Positions 36,646 through 45,099 of a stretch of DNA of 64,000 nt are shown piece by piece. The position numbers and the translations under genes were made by a program. The notes beneath the pieces were generated by a model. That model saw nothing but the letters and a program-made list of their open reading frames with translations. It was not told where the DNA came from and did not search any database. Origin of the DNA: Ectobacillus ponti (lineage in GTDB: Bacteria > Bacillota > Bacilli > Bacillales > Bacillaceae_G); contig NZ_JANCLT010000012.1 of NCBI RefSeq assembly GCF_024294785.1, positions 1 through 64,000 on the forward strand, given 5' to 3'. Numbering within the stretch: the first letter of the stretch is position 1; every line of letters starts with the position of its first letter.

Positions 36646-38052
36646 ATGGTACAAGCAACTGCTAAAAGCCTTGAAGCGGGAGGAATTCAAGAGAATGCCA
36701 GACCGTTTGGCATGAAGGATAAGATTGGTTATTTACTAGGCGATTTTGGAAACGATTTCTTTTTCATTTTGGTCGCTTCCTTCCTCATGGTTTATTATAC
36801 GGATGTTTTCCGCATCAATCCGGCAGCTGTCGGGGGGCTGTTCTTATTTGCGCGTTTATGGGATGCTGTAGCGGATATTTCATGGGGCCGCTTCATTGAT
36901 ACCAGAAAAACAGGAGTACACGGGAAGTTTAGACCTTGGATTTTCAGGATGTCCTTCCCGTTGGTTATTTCCGGTGTTTTAATGTTTGTGCACATTCCAG
37001 GCATGGGGAACGGTTTCTATCTTGCTTGGGCCTATGTAACATATATTTTATGGGGGACTTTGTACAGTACGGTGAATATTCCTTACGGCTCCATGGCGTC
37101 TGTTATCACAGGCGATCCAGTAGAGCGTACGACGCTATCAAGCTGGAGAACACTGGGTGCAAACTTAGCCGGCTTAATTATTAACGTAGTAGGACCGATG
37201 ATTTTGTTTGTCAATAATAAAGCAGATGCAAATCACTTCCTGGTAGGTGCTCTTATTTTCGGTATTCTTTCTCTTTCTTGCTACATTGGATGCTACAAGT
37301 TATCAGTGGAACGAATTGTAATGGATGAAACAGCAAAGCCAAAGGTAAATTTTGCACAAACTGCCAAGGGTTTGGTGAAAAATAAACCCTTGATGTGGAT
37401 TCTAATTGCATCCTTAACATTTATGATCGTATTTATGCTGATTGGTGCTGTAAACGTATACTTGTTTAAGGATTACTTCGGAAATGCGAAAGCACTGAGT
37501 AAGGTGGGTCTTGTCCAATCTGTTGCGGTATTTATCGGTATGCCTCTCGTAAAGCCTTTGGTAGCCAGATTTGGTAAAAAGGAAGTGGCATCGGCAGGGA
37601 TCTTGCTTGCAGCTGGCGTATACGCCCTCCTTTATTTCTTGCCAAACCTGACTGCAAACCAATTCGTCAGCATTTTGGCAGTGGCATGCTTTGGATATGG
37701 CTTGTTCAACCTTGTAATCTGGGCTTTTGTCACAGACGTAATTGATTATCATGAATATCTGACGGGCTTGCGTGAAGACGCAACTGTTTACTCCATCTAC
37801 TCTATGTCACGCAAAGTGGGCCAAGCCGTAGCGGGTGGTTTGGGCGGTGCGGTAATTGCAGCGGTCGGTTACAACCCAACTCTGAAAGCACAAGCTCAAG
37901 GCACACTGGATGGCATTCACACATTGGCAACACTGGTACCTGCAGTTGTTTTTGTCTTAATTTTCCTAATAATCTCACTTTTGTATCCGCTTAACAAAGC
38001 AAAAACACAGCAGTTGGCTGTCGATTTGGCGGCGAAGCGCGCAAGCAAATAA
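36646..38052 (+). CDS. GPH-family sugar:cation symporter, predicted glucuronide transporter
   Basis: A 468-aa, 12-helix major-facilitator-type permease of the glycoside-pentoside-hexuronide family (UidB/GusB, XynB, MelB relatives). Family signatures: KIGYLLGDFGNDFFFILVAS, LFLFARLWDAVADISWGRFIDTRKTG, KFRPWI, TLYSTVNIPYGSMASVITGDP and DVIDYHEYLTGLREDATVYSI. TGGAGGGGTAG precedes the ATG. Two XylR-type operators in its leader link it to uidA-uxaC and larA units, so the cargo is most likely a beta-glucuronide or uronate, imported with H+ or Na+. Confidence 0.9.
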   Translation: MVQATAKSLEAGGIQENARPFGMKDKIGYLLGDFGNDFFFILVASFLMVYYTDVFRINPAAVGGLFLFARLWDAVADISWGRFIDTRKTGVHGKFRPWIFRMSFPLVISGVLMFVHIPGMGNGFYLAWAYVTYILWGTLYSTVNIPYGSMASVITGDPVERTTLSSWRTLGANLAGLIINVVGPMILFVNNKADANHFLVGALIFGILSLSCYIGCYKLSVERIVMDETAKPKVNFAQTAKGLVKNKPLMWILIASLTFMIVFMLIGAVNVYLFKDYFGNAKALSKVGLVQSVAVFIGMPLVKPLVARFGKKEVASAGILLAAGVYALLYFLPNLTANQFVSILAVACFGYGLFNLVIWAFVTDVIDYHEYLTGLREDATVYSIYSMSRKVGQAVAGGLGGAVIAAVGYNPTLKAQAQGTLDGIHTLATLVPAVVFVLIFLIISLLYPLNKAKTQQLAVDLAAKRASK

Positions 38053-38060
38053 GCAGTGGC

Positions 38061-38094
38061 AAAAGGGTATTCCAATCAGGATACCCTTTTTCTT
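38061..38094 (+). terminator. Terminator after the symporter gene
   Basis: AAAAGGGTAT / ATACCCTTTT stem with a 10-nt loop, then TCTTTC. Confidence 0.85.
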
Positions 38095-38420
38095 TCATCC
38101 GCTACGCATGGAAAGGGAGGGCTTCTGCTGAATGCAGTAACTCTCTTGCTGGCTGATTTTCTCCCCGAAAATGGTTTGAAGCAAGGCATTTTAACAATTT
38201 GACGATCAACGGGACGGATGAAAAGGAAGTATTTGAAAAGTTCCGATTTCTGACACTTTCCATACCTTAATTTCCCATATTTTGGCCTTTATAATGAGCT
38301 TGAAACATCATTTCATAGTTTTAGAGGGCTTGTTAGGGAGGAGACATGCAGACAATGTTGTGGAAATGAGGCAGACACAGCAGGCAGCACGTCTTAGAAA
38401 CTATAAAAGGGGGAATTTAC
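38095..38420. other. Leader of the hydrolase gene
   Basis: 326 bp without a gene. TATAAT at 38290-38295 could be a -10 box but lacks a good -35. No copy of the 29-bp operator is present, so the hydrolase is not obviously part of the ROK regulon. Confidence 0.35.
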
Positions 38421-39272
38421 TTGCAGATTGGTTCAAAGTACATGGGAATTCATGGAATTCAAACGCACTATCATGAAGAGGGCTTTGGAGATGAAACTAT
38501 CATTTTAATACATGGATCCGGCCCAGGAGTTTCAGCTCTTGCAAACTGGCGCCTGGTGATTCCTCGTCTAAGCGAATCCTACAAGGTTTTCGCACCGGAC
38601 ATTATTGGTTTTGGCGAAACAGACAAGCTGGCAAATCATGATTACACTGTTGAATTGTGGATAGAGCATTTGATCGGTTTCATTGAGGCTGTTTCAGATA
38701 AACCGGTTTATTTAGTTGGCAACTCATTTGGCGGTGCATTATCCCTTCACATCGCATATCGCAGGCCTGATTTGGTGAAAAAGTTAATTTTAATGGGCAG
38801 TGTCGGCACGAAACATCCTATTTCTGCAGGCTTAGAGCTTGTATGGGGGTATGAACCAGGCCTGGAATCCATGAGGGAGCTTATTAGGCTGTTCTCCTAT
38901 AATCAAGAAACGGCAAACAACGAGGAGCTTGTTCGTATGCGCTATGAAGCAAGTATGAGATCTGATACAAGAGAAGCATTCTCTGCTATGTTCCCGGCTC
39001 CACGCCAAAAGAAATTAGATGAGATGGCGTTAGAGGACGAGCAAATCAAAGAAATCCAAATTCAAACATTGATTTTCCACGGCTTACATGACCAGGTCAT
39101 CCCTATTGAACATACGAGCTACCGATTCATCCAACTGCTGCCGCATGCAGAATTGCATGTATTCAATGAGTGCGGCCATTGGACGCAAATTGAAAAAACA
39201 GAGCCGTTCATTGATAACCTTTTAACTTTCATTAAAACGAATCGTAAGCCCGTATACAAGCAACGCATATAA
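38421..39272 (+). CDS. dmpD: 2-hydroxymuconate semialdehyde hydrolase (alpha/beta hydrolase, DmpD/XylF-like)
   Basis: A 283-aa meta-cleavage-product hydrolase that splits 2-hydroxymuconic semialdehyde (or 2-hydroxy-6-oxo-dienoates) to 2-oxopent-4-enoate plus formate or a carboxylate. Oxyanion segment HGSGPGVSALANW, nucleophile Ser in GNSFGG, Asp in HGLHDQVIP and His in NECGHWTQIE. Starts at TTG 38421, 7 nt after AAGGGGG; ATG at 38442 is a weaker alternative. It lies apart from the rest of the meta pathway, with a convergent ROK gene between; it offers the hydrolytic branch beside the oxalocrotonate branch encoded at 43.6-48.8 kb. Confidence 0.88.
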   Translation: MQIGSKYMGIHGIQTHYHEEGFGDETIILIHGSGPGVSALANWRLVIPRLSESYKVFAPDIIGFGETDKLANHDYTVELWIEHLIGFIEAVSDKPVYLVGNSFGGALSLHIAYRRPDLVKKLILMGSVGTKHPISAGLELVWGYEPGLESMRELIRLFSYNQETANNEELVRMRYEASMRSDTREAFSAMFPAPRQKKLDEMALEDEQIKEIQIQTLIFHGLHDQVIPIEHTSYRFIQLLPHAELHVFNECGHWTQIEKTEPFIDNLLTFIKTNRKPVYKQRI

Positions 39273-39315
39273 AAGATTTGCCCGCCTTCCGTGATGGGAG
39301 CCCTGAGGCATGCGG

Positions 39316-39362
39316 AAAAAGACTGATGGAAGCGCAGTTGTACGTTCCATCAGTCCTTTTTT
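39316..39362. terminator. Bidirectional terminator between dmpD and the ROK gene
   Basis: AAAAAGACTGATGGAA / TTCCATCAGTCCTTTTTT stem; ends both converging transcripts. Confidence 0.85.
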
Positions 39363-39378
39363 AATTCACAAGTGAAAC

Positions 39379-40545
39379 TCAGGCGCTTTCCCAAGATAAA
39401 TTCAGTCTCGGCACATCCAGGAAGGATTTAATGGCAAGGGCACAGGCGCCCAGTACACAGGACTCTTTTCCCAACGAGGAAATGCGCAGCTCGCGATAGT
39501 GGCTGATGGAAGAGTGCAAATGCCCCTGAATCCGTTGCAGCGCACTTGGGTACAGCTGCAGCAGCTTGCTGTCCAATACCAGTACATCGGGATTGTACAT
39601 GTTAATAATATTATTCAGCCCGATTGCCAGGTAATAGAGGAACTGCTCCATCAGCTGTTCCACCTCCCCATCACCATCCTGAAGCCATTGCTGGATTTGT
39701 GCATGTGTCAGCCCTTTTATATGCCGGCTCATGGAGAGTGCTTTAAAGACACTTGTTTCTGAAGCGTATTTCTCCCAGCAGCCCTTGTTGCCGCATTCGC
39801 ATGGCTTTCCTTCCGGCATCACAATCATATGGCCAATTTCGCCGGCAAAACCGTCATGGCCGCGGAAAAATTCGCTGTTCATCATCATGCCGACACCGAT
39901 GCCTGAGTACAAGGTGGCACAGAGCAAATTATCTGTCTGGTGATGTACATATACCCGCTCCGCAAACGCACACAAATTAGCATTATTCTCAATGTGAATC
40001 GGGATGGTAAATTCCTTCGCCAAATCACGCTTTAAATCAACCTCATGCCAGTTCAGGCGCGGGATGTAGTGGATGATTTCTTCCTTCGTCACAAGACCAT
40101 GTACAGCCACTACAATGCCGACCAGACCGTAATGGCTGTCTGTACAATTCTGTTCATATACGCGGATGTGTTCCGTAAGCAGCCGGTGAATCTCCTCGTA
40201 ATTTGTGGTAAACAACTCCACAACGTTCGACGAAACGGGGCGTCCGAGCAGGTCGGATAAGGTGAATGTAATTTGCCCATAGTCCAAGTCGATGCCAAGG
40301 GCGTAACCGGCAGAGCGGTTTAAGGAGAGCATAATGGGTTTTCTGCCTACCGTATTGTGCTCCAGTTGGGCCTCCACCACTAAGTTTTCCTGTAATAAGT
40401 CCGCAACCTGTGCGGAAATGGTAGCGCGTGTGAGAGCAGTGACTTTTGACAAATCAGCTCTTGAGATCATGCCTTCTTCTATAATTTTCTCGAGAATAAG
40501 GGCACGATTAATTTTTTTTATATAAGCCGCATCGCCAGTAACCAT
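39379..40545 (-). CDS. ROK-family transcriptional repressor, XylR-like (copy 1)
   Basis: 388 aa from the ATG at 40545 (TGGAGGACTTGT upstream); the longer frame upstream is rejected. N-terminal winged helix (YIKKINRALILEKIIEEGMISRADLSKVTALTRATISAQVADLL), then a ROK sugar-binding domain with the zinc motif CECGNKGCWEKYAS and GEIGHMIV. The first residues MVTGDAAYIKKINR are nearly identical to those of copy 2 (59034-60185). XylR-type ROK repressors bind TTTGTT-N5-AACAAA palindromes of exactly the kind found five times here. The ligand could be a uronate, aldonate or glucuronide. Confidence 0.9.
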   Translation of the reverse strand: MVTGDAAYIKKINRALILEKIIEEGMISRADLSKVTALTRATISAQVADLLQENLVVEAQLEHNTVGRKPIMLSLNRSAGYALGIDLDYGQITFTLSDLLGRPVSSNVVELFTTNYEEIHRLLTEHIRVYEQNCTDSHYGLVGIVVAVHGLVTKEEIIHYIPRLNWHEVDLKRDLAKEFTIPIHIENNANLCAFAERVYVHHQTDNLLCATLYSGIGVGMMMNSEFFRGHDGFAGEIGHMIVMPEGKPCECGNKGCWEKYASETSVFKALSMSRHIKGLTHAQIQQWLQDGDGEVEQLMEQFLYYLAIGLNNIINMYNPDVLVLDSKLLQLYPSALQRIQGHLHSSISHYRELRISSLGKESCVLGACALAIKSFLDVPRLNLSWESA

Positions 40546-40929
40546 ACAAGTCCTCCATTTTTCAGCAGTTTCTATGTTCATTATAGCAGTTAACAAACGG
40601 CAAACCGCAAGAAAACTGCAAATTAAGTGCACTTTTGTGCTGTTTCATGGGATTTTGATGCAGTGTGACGTTTCGTATTTCCTGAGAGGGGATGGAGTCT
40701 GAAAGTTCCCGCAAGTAATAGGAAAATTTTTGTTTTGTTCCATATAGAGGAATGGCAGTGTTGTTATAGGAATTGCAGGAGCGCTATCATAAGAGAAAGT
40801 AGTATTCCTAATATTCCGAAAATAGTGATGCTTCTTCCCACATCTTCAGAATACACGAGCAAGTTGTGATTTGTTAGCGGTTTCATTTACTTGTTTGCAG
40901 GTCCAATATGAAATGGTGAGGGTGAGGAA
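40546..40929. other. Divergent control region between the ROK gene and the C23O gene
   Basis: 384 bp. Contains TATTCC direct repeats (listed separately) about 115 bp before the C23O start. No gene and no 29-bp operator. GGTGAGGGTGAGG just before 40930 is the ribosome binding site. Confidence 0.4.
40803..40818. promoter_or_regulatory. Candidate IclR operator before the C23O gene
   Basis: Direct repeat TATTCCTA-ATATTCCG; related ATATTC/ATATTCC pairs occur at 43431-43438 and 43508-43524 on both sides of the other face of the IclR gene. Confidence 0.35.
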
Positions 40930-41844
40930 ATGGGAATTATTCGAATTGGCAGAGCGGAGCTGCGAGTGCTGGAGCTTGAAAAGTCAGTGGAGTATTACCG
41001 GAACGTAATTGGTCTTGATGTTGTTGCCAGGGACCGGCATCGTGTTTATATGAAAGCATGGGATGAGTTTGACCACCACAGCATCATTCTGCAGGAATCC
41101 GATTCTGCAGGTATTGACCACCTTGCTTTTAAGGTGGAAACATGGGAGGATTTAGCACGCTTTGAGAAGAGTGCAGAAGCCTTTGGCTGTACAGTGAAAC
41201 GTGTTTCCAACGGCAGCCGCATCGGGGAAGGCGAAGCCGTGCGGATTGAGATTCCGACAGGTCATCAGGTGGAGCTGTATAAGGATATTGAAATGGTCGG
41301 CACAAAGGTAGGCTTCATAAATCCGCACCCGTGGCCGCTGGACACAAAGGGCATCGCGCCTCATCGATTTGACCACTGTCTGTTGACAGGGGAAGATATT
41401 GAGACTGTAACACGCTTCTTTACAGAAGCGCTTGATTTGCATCAAAGCGAAAAAATTATGACAGTGGACGGGGAAGTCATGGTCGGCAGCTTCCTGCACG
41501 CCCGTAATGGCAAGGCACATGATTTAGCGTTCGTAAAAGGGCCGGATAAGAAGCTGCACCATGCGGCGTTCTTTGTCAACAACTGGTACGACGTATTGAA
41601 GGCGGCAGACCGGCTGACGATGTTCAATGTACCGATTGAGGTTACACCGACGCGCCATGGTATTACCCGCGGGGAGACCGTCTATTTCTTCGATCCATCC
41701 GGAAACAGAAATGAAGCCTTCGCAGGCGGAACGACCGTATATCACGATTCTCCGACAATTACTTGGACAGAGGATAAAATCGGCACGGGTATTTTTTATC
41801 ATCGCCGTGAACTGATGGAGTCCTTCGGGAAAGCACTGACATAA
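40930..41844 (+). CDS. Catechol 2,3-dioxygenase (extradiol, type I)
   Basis: A 304-aa Fe(II) enzyme that opens catechol next to its hydroxyls to 2-hydroxymuconic semialdehyde. Two vicinal-oxygen-chelate domains; iron ligands are His149 (RFDHCLL), His210 or 211 (LHHAAFF) and Glu262 (NRNEAFAGG), and the second-sphere His/Tyr region RHGITRGETVYFFDPSGNR is intact. First gene of a small operon with a reactivating ferredoxin and a GlcG-like protein. No phenol hydroxylase or ring-hydroxylating dioxygenase is in the window, so catechol or a substituted catechol must come from elsewhere or from a glucuronide. Confidence 0.95.
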   Translation: MGIIRIGRAELRVLELEKSVEYYRNVIGLDVVARDRHRVYMKAWDEFDHHSIILQESDSAGIDHLAFKVETWEDLARFEKSAEAFGCTVKRVSNGSRIGEGEAVRIEIPTGHQVELYKDIEMVGTKVGFINPHPWPLDTKGIAPHRFDHCLLTGEDIETVTRFFTEALDLHQSEKIMTVDGEVMVGSFLHARNGKAHDLAFVKGPDKKLHHAAFFVNNWYDVLKAADRLTMFNVPIEVTPTRHGITRGETVYFFDPSGNRNEAFAGGTTVYHDSPTITWTEDKIGTGIFYHRRELMESFGKALT

Positions 41845-41864
41845 AAAGCAGAGGGGGATGAGAG

Positions 41865-42143
41865 ATGTATCGTGTTACGGCTCATCAGAGTCATGCAGAT
41901 CAGGAAGCTGCCTTTGTATGCCCGGAAGACCAGACGCTGCTTGATGCGGCGAGATCGAACGGGGTTTCCATTCCGTATGCCTGCAAGGGCGGCGGCTGCG
42001 GCTTGTGCAAAATTTTAATTGAAGGCGGCGAGTATGAGCGGGGCGCAAGCTCAAAGGCCGTGCTCTCCGATCAGGAGCGGGAACTGCACTACAGCCTGGC
42101 ATGTAAGACATATCCCCGCAGCCACCTGAAAATTCGCGTATAG
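41865..42143 (+). CDS. Plant-type [2Fe-2S] ferredoxin, XylT-like
   Basis: 92 aa with the [2Fe-2S] ligand set CKGGGCGLC and a distal Cys in SLACKTYP. Ferredoxins of this kind (XylT, DmpQ) re-reduce the iron of catechol 2,3-dioxygenase when it is oxidised by substituted catechols. AGAGGGGGATGAGAG before the ATG, 20 bp after the dioxygenase, strongly supporting that role. Confidence 0.93.
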   Translation: MYRVTAHQSHADQEAAFVCPEDQTLLDAARSNGVSIPYACKGGGCGLCKILIEGGEYERGASSKAVLSDQERELHYSLACKTYPRSHLKIRV

Positions 42144-42163
42144 CGGGTGCACAGGAGGAACAG

Positions 42164-42601
42164 ATGAAGGTATACGAAATGAAGCCAATTTTAACAATGG
42201 ATATGGCGGCGGCGCTGGCGCAGCGTGCCTGTGAGAAAGCAGGGCAGCTTGGAGTTGCCGTGAATGCCGCAGTCGTAGATGGCGGCGGAAACTTGCAGGC
42301 GTTTCTGCGTATGGATGGCGCCCCGTTGTTGAGCATAGGGATTGCTCAGGACAAAGCTTATACGGCGGCAGCCTTTGGTCTGCCCACCTCGGACTGGTAT
42401 CCGCTCATTTCCAGCAGCCCCGAGCTGCTGCATGGCATTGTGCATACCCCGCGGCTGACCGTCTTTAGCGGCGGGGTGCCCATCCGCATTCAGGGCCAGC
42501 TTGCAGGCGGCATCGGAGTGTCTGGCGGAACGGTTGAGGAGGATGCACAATGCGCCGACTATGCGCTTGAACTGCTTGAAGCCGTGCTCGCTGCTGAGTA
42601 A
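42164..42601 (+). CDS. GlcG/HbpS-like (DUF336) protein
   Basis: 145 aa with the DUF336 signature AVNAAVVDGGGNLQAFLRMDGAPLLSIGIAQDKAYTAA, TVFSGGVPIRIQGQLAGGIGVSGGTVEEDAQCA. Members bind heme or corrinoid or assist enzymes of glycolate and aromatic degradation; they recur in meta-cleavage clusters without a proven role. GGAGGAACAG before the ATG. Third gene of the C23O operon. Confidence 0.9.
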   Translation: MKVYEMKPILTMDMAAALAQRACEKAGQLGVAVNAAVVDGGGNLQAFLRMDGAPLLSIGIAQDKAYTAAAFGLPTSDWYPLISSSPELLHGIVHTPRLTVFSGGVPIRIQGQLAGGIGVSGGTVEEDAQCADYALELLEAVLAAE

Positions 42602-42612
42602 AGAGACGTAAA

Positions 42613-42643
42613 AAGCCATGCATGGATTCATGCATGGCCTTAT
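42613..42643. terminator. Bidirectional terminator between the DUF336 and iclR genes
   Basis: Perfect 10-bp stem GCCATGCATG / CATGCATGGC with a 4-nt loop, flanked by A- and T-rich sequence. Confidence 0.85.
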
Positions 42644-42646
42644 CTG

Positions 42647-43417
42647 TTATTTAAAGTAGCCAAGCCGCTCTGATATTTCATGTGCAGCCAGCTTCACCCT
42701 GTGAAGGATGGAAGGCTCATGCGGATTCATCCGATGCACCGGCCCAATCACACTGACGGCATAGACGACCCTGCCGGTATAATCGCGAATTGGCGCTGCA
42801 ATGGAGCCTACGCCTTCGTTAATTTCCTCCATGCTGATTGCGTAGCCCTGCTTTTTTGCTTTTTGCAGCATTGCTTTAAAATCCTGCGGATCTGTCACCG
42901 TGTTTGGCGTGTATTTTTGTAATCCTTTCGCGATGAAGGCGTCCACACGTTGCTCGCTTTGATGCGCCAAGATGATTTTGCCGGAGCTGGTGCAATGGGC
43001 TGGGTTTTGTCTGCCGACATGCGTAAGAATTTTCACCGGATGCTTACACTCGACTTTATTCAGGTATACAACCGCATCATCCTGCAGTACTGAAATATGG
43101 GCGGTTTCGCCAGTTTCCTGCACAAGACGCGTCAATACAGGGAGTGCCTCCCGGCTTACCTCCAGGCAGGAAACAGCGACCGTATTCAGGTGCAAAATAG
43201 TTAATCCAAGCCTGTATTTGTGTGTCTCCGGGTTCTTTTGCACAAAGCCTTCACTTGCCAGTGTCGTCAGCATGCGGCTGACAGTGCTTTTGCCAAGCTG
43301 CAGATGCGCCGCCAAATCCGTCACCTTCCACTCAGGTGTTTCCAGTGTAAAGCAGCGCAGGAGTGACAGCGCATTTTTGACAGAGGAGAGCACGCCTTCT
43401 TGATTTGCCAGCTTCAT
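42647..43417 (-). CDS. IclR-family regulator of the meta-cleavage genes
   Basis: 256 aa. Winged helix at about 12-70 (ALSLLRCFTLETPEWKVTDLAAHLQLGKSTVSRMLTTL) and effector domain (ISVLQDDAVVYLNKVECKHPVKILTHVGRQNPAHCTSSGKIILA). AAGGGGGATACAT before the ATG. Divergent from the dehydrogenase operon and flanked on the other side by the C23O operon, so probably it controls both. Confidence 0.9.
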   Translation of the reverse strand: MKLANQEGVLSSVKNALSLLRCFTLETPEWKVTDLAAHLQLGKSTVSRMLTTLASEGFVQKNPETHKYRLGLTILHLNTVAVSCLEVSREALPVLTRLVQETGETAHISVLQDDAVVYLNKVECKHPVKILTHVGRQNPAHCTSSGKIILAHQSEQRVDAFIAKGLQKYTPNTVTDPQDFKAMLQKAKKQGYAISMEEINEGVGSIAAPIRDYTGRVVYAVSVIGPVHRMNPHEPSILHRVKLAAHEISERLGYFK

Positions 43418-43507
43418 ATGTATCCCCCTTATATTCCGTATAAAAGAACGGTGTTTCTATGTATCAGTGTAAGGGGAATGCTGGATAGTTCGCAACAAAA
43501 GAAAAAA

Positions 43508-43524
43508 TATTCAAAAAAATATTC
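43508..43524. promoter_or_regulatory. Candidate IclR operator before the dehydrogenase operon
   Basis: ATATTC and ATATTCC in direct repeat with an A-run between, 100 bp before 43624; a third copy ATATTCCGTA is at 43431-43440 next to the iclR start. Confidence 0.35.
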
Positions 43525-43623
43525 CTCTCGTTGCTTATATAGGAACACGGATGTTGTATAGAGAACAAGGCGCCGCTAAGATGAAAATAGATTCAGAATT
43601 TCAAAAAAATGGAGGCGGAACAT

Positions 43624-45087
43624 ATGAAGGCAGCTGATTTGATAAAAACGATGGATTGCCGTCATTTTATTGATGGCAAGTATGTAGCTTCTGGAAATCA
43701 AAAGACGTTTGTGAATGTCAATCCGGCAACGGAAGAAATACTTGGCACGGTGGCAGAAGGCGGAAAAGAGGAAATTGATTTGGCGGTGGCTGCCGCACGC
43801 AAGGCGCTGCGCGGACCTTGGAAAAAAATGACCCAGCATGAGCGCATCTCCATCATTCGCCGCATCGGTGATATCATCCTCGAGCGCAAGGACGAACTGG
43901 CCCGCTTAGAATCTCTTGATACAGGAAAGCCGTACTGGTTATCCGGCACAGTCGACATCCCGCGCTCCGCCTATAACTTCCATTTTTTTGCAGATTACCT
44001 GCGCTCCATCGGAACAGAAGCATATCAGCACGATGATGTCGCTATTAACTACGCTGTGCGCCGTCCAGTCGGTGTAGTCGGTCTCATTAATCCATGGAAT
44101 CTGCCGCTTTTGCTGCTGACGTGGAAGCTGGCGCCTTGCTTGGCAGCCGGCAATACGGCAGTCATCAAACCAGCCGAGCTGACGCCGATGACTGCAACGC
44201 TGCTTGGAGAAATTTGTAAAGAGGCTGGTGTGCCGGACGGTGTTGTGAACATTGTGCACGGCTTCGGACCGGATTCTGCCGGCTCAGCCTTGACAGAGCA
44301 TCCTGATGTGGACGCTATTTCCTTTACAGGTGAAACAACTACAGGAAAAATCATTATGAAGGCTGCTGCGCAGTCGTTGAAACGCCTCTCTTATGAGCTT
44401 GGCGGAAAAAATCCCAACATCATTTTTGCTGACAGTGACCTCGATGAAGTCTTGGAAACAACACTGAAGTCCAGCTTTATCAATCAGGGCGAGGTGTGCC
44501 TGTGCGGCTCCCGCATCTATGTGCAGCGTCCAGTTTATGAGGCATTTGTGGAGAAGTTTACCGCAAAAGCGAAGGAACTGACGGTCGGCCATCCGTTTGA
44601 TCCAAATACGAAGGTCGGGGCACTCATCAGCGAAGAGCATTATAGCCGCGTCAGCAGCTATATCCAACTGGCGAAGGCAGAAGGGGGCACGGTTGTAACA
44701 GGCGGCAAGCGGCCGGAGGGGCTGGAGAAGGGCTTCTATTTGGAGCCTACAATCATTACAGGGCTGGACCGTTCCTGCCGCGTGGTGCGCGAAGAAATTT
44801 TCGGTCCGGTCGTTACGGTGCTGCCGTTTGATACAGAGGAAGAAGTGGTGGAACAAGCGAATGATACACATTACGGGCTGAGCGCAACGGTTTGGACCAA
44901 TGATTTGCGCCGGGCGCATCGTGTTGCGGGGCAAATTGAGGCTGGTATAGTATGGGTAAACACTTGGTTTTTGCGCGATTTGCGCACACCGTTTGGCGGC
45001 ATGAAGCAAAGCGGCATCGGTCGTGAGGGCGGCATGCACAGCTTTGAGTTTTACAGTGAACTGACGAATATCTGTATTAAATTATAA
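43624..45087 (+). CDS. dmpC: 2-hydroxymuconic semialdehyde dehydrogenase
   Basis: A 487-aa NAD-dependent aldehyde dehydrogenase of the DmpC/XylG group, oxidising the ring-cleavage product to 4-oxalocrotonate. I start at ATG 43624, after GGAGGCGGAACAT; the ATG at 43609 overlaps this ribosome binding site. Active-site features: NPWNLPLLLLTWKLAPCLAAGN (cofactor), FTGETTTGK, ELGGKNPNII (Glu) and NQGEVCLCGSRIYV with the nucleophilic Cys. First gene of a six-gene operon with 12-15 bp spacers. Confidence 0.95.
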   Translation: MKAADLIKTMDCRHFIDGKYVASGNQKTFVNVNPATEEILGTVAEGGKEEIDLAVAAARKALRGPWKKMTQHERISIIRRIGDIILERKDELARLESLDTGKPYWLSGTVDIPRSAYNFHFFADYLRSIGTEAYQHDDVAINYAVRRPVGVVGLINPWNLPLLLLTWKLAPCLAAGNTAVIKPAELTPMTATLLGEICKEAGVPDGVVNIVHGFGPDSAGSALTEHPDVDAISFTGETTTGKIIMKAAAQSLKRLSYELGGKNPNIIFADSDLDEVLETTLKSSFINQGEVCLCGSRIYVQRPVYEAFVEKFTAKAKELTVGHPFDPNTKVGALISEEHYSRVSSYIQLAKAEGGTVVTGGKRPEGLEKGFYLEPTIITGLDRSCRVVREEIFGPVVTVLPFDTEEEVVEQANDTHYGLSATVWTNDLRRAHRVAGQIEAGIVWVNTWFLRDLRTPFGGMKQSGIGREGGMHSFEFYSELTNICIKL

Positions 45088-45099
45088 GGAGGAAGCAAG

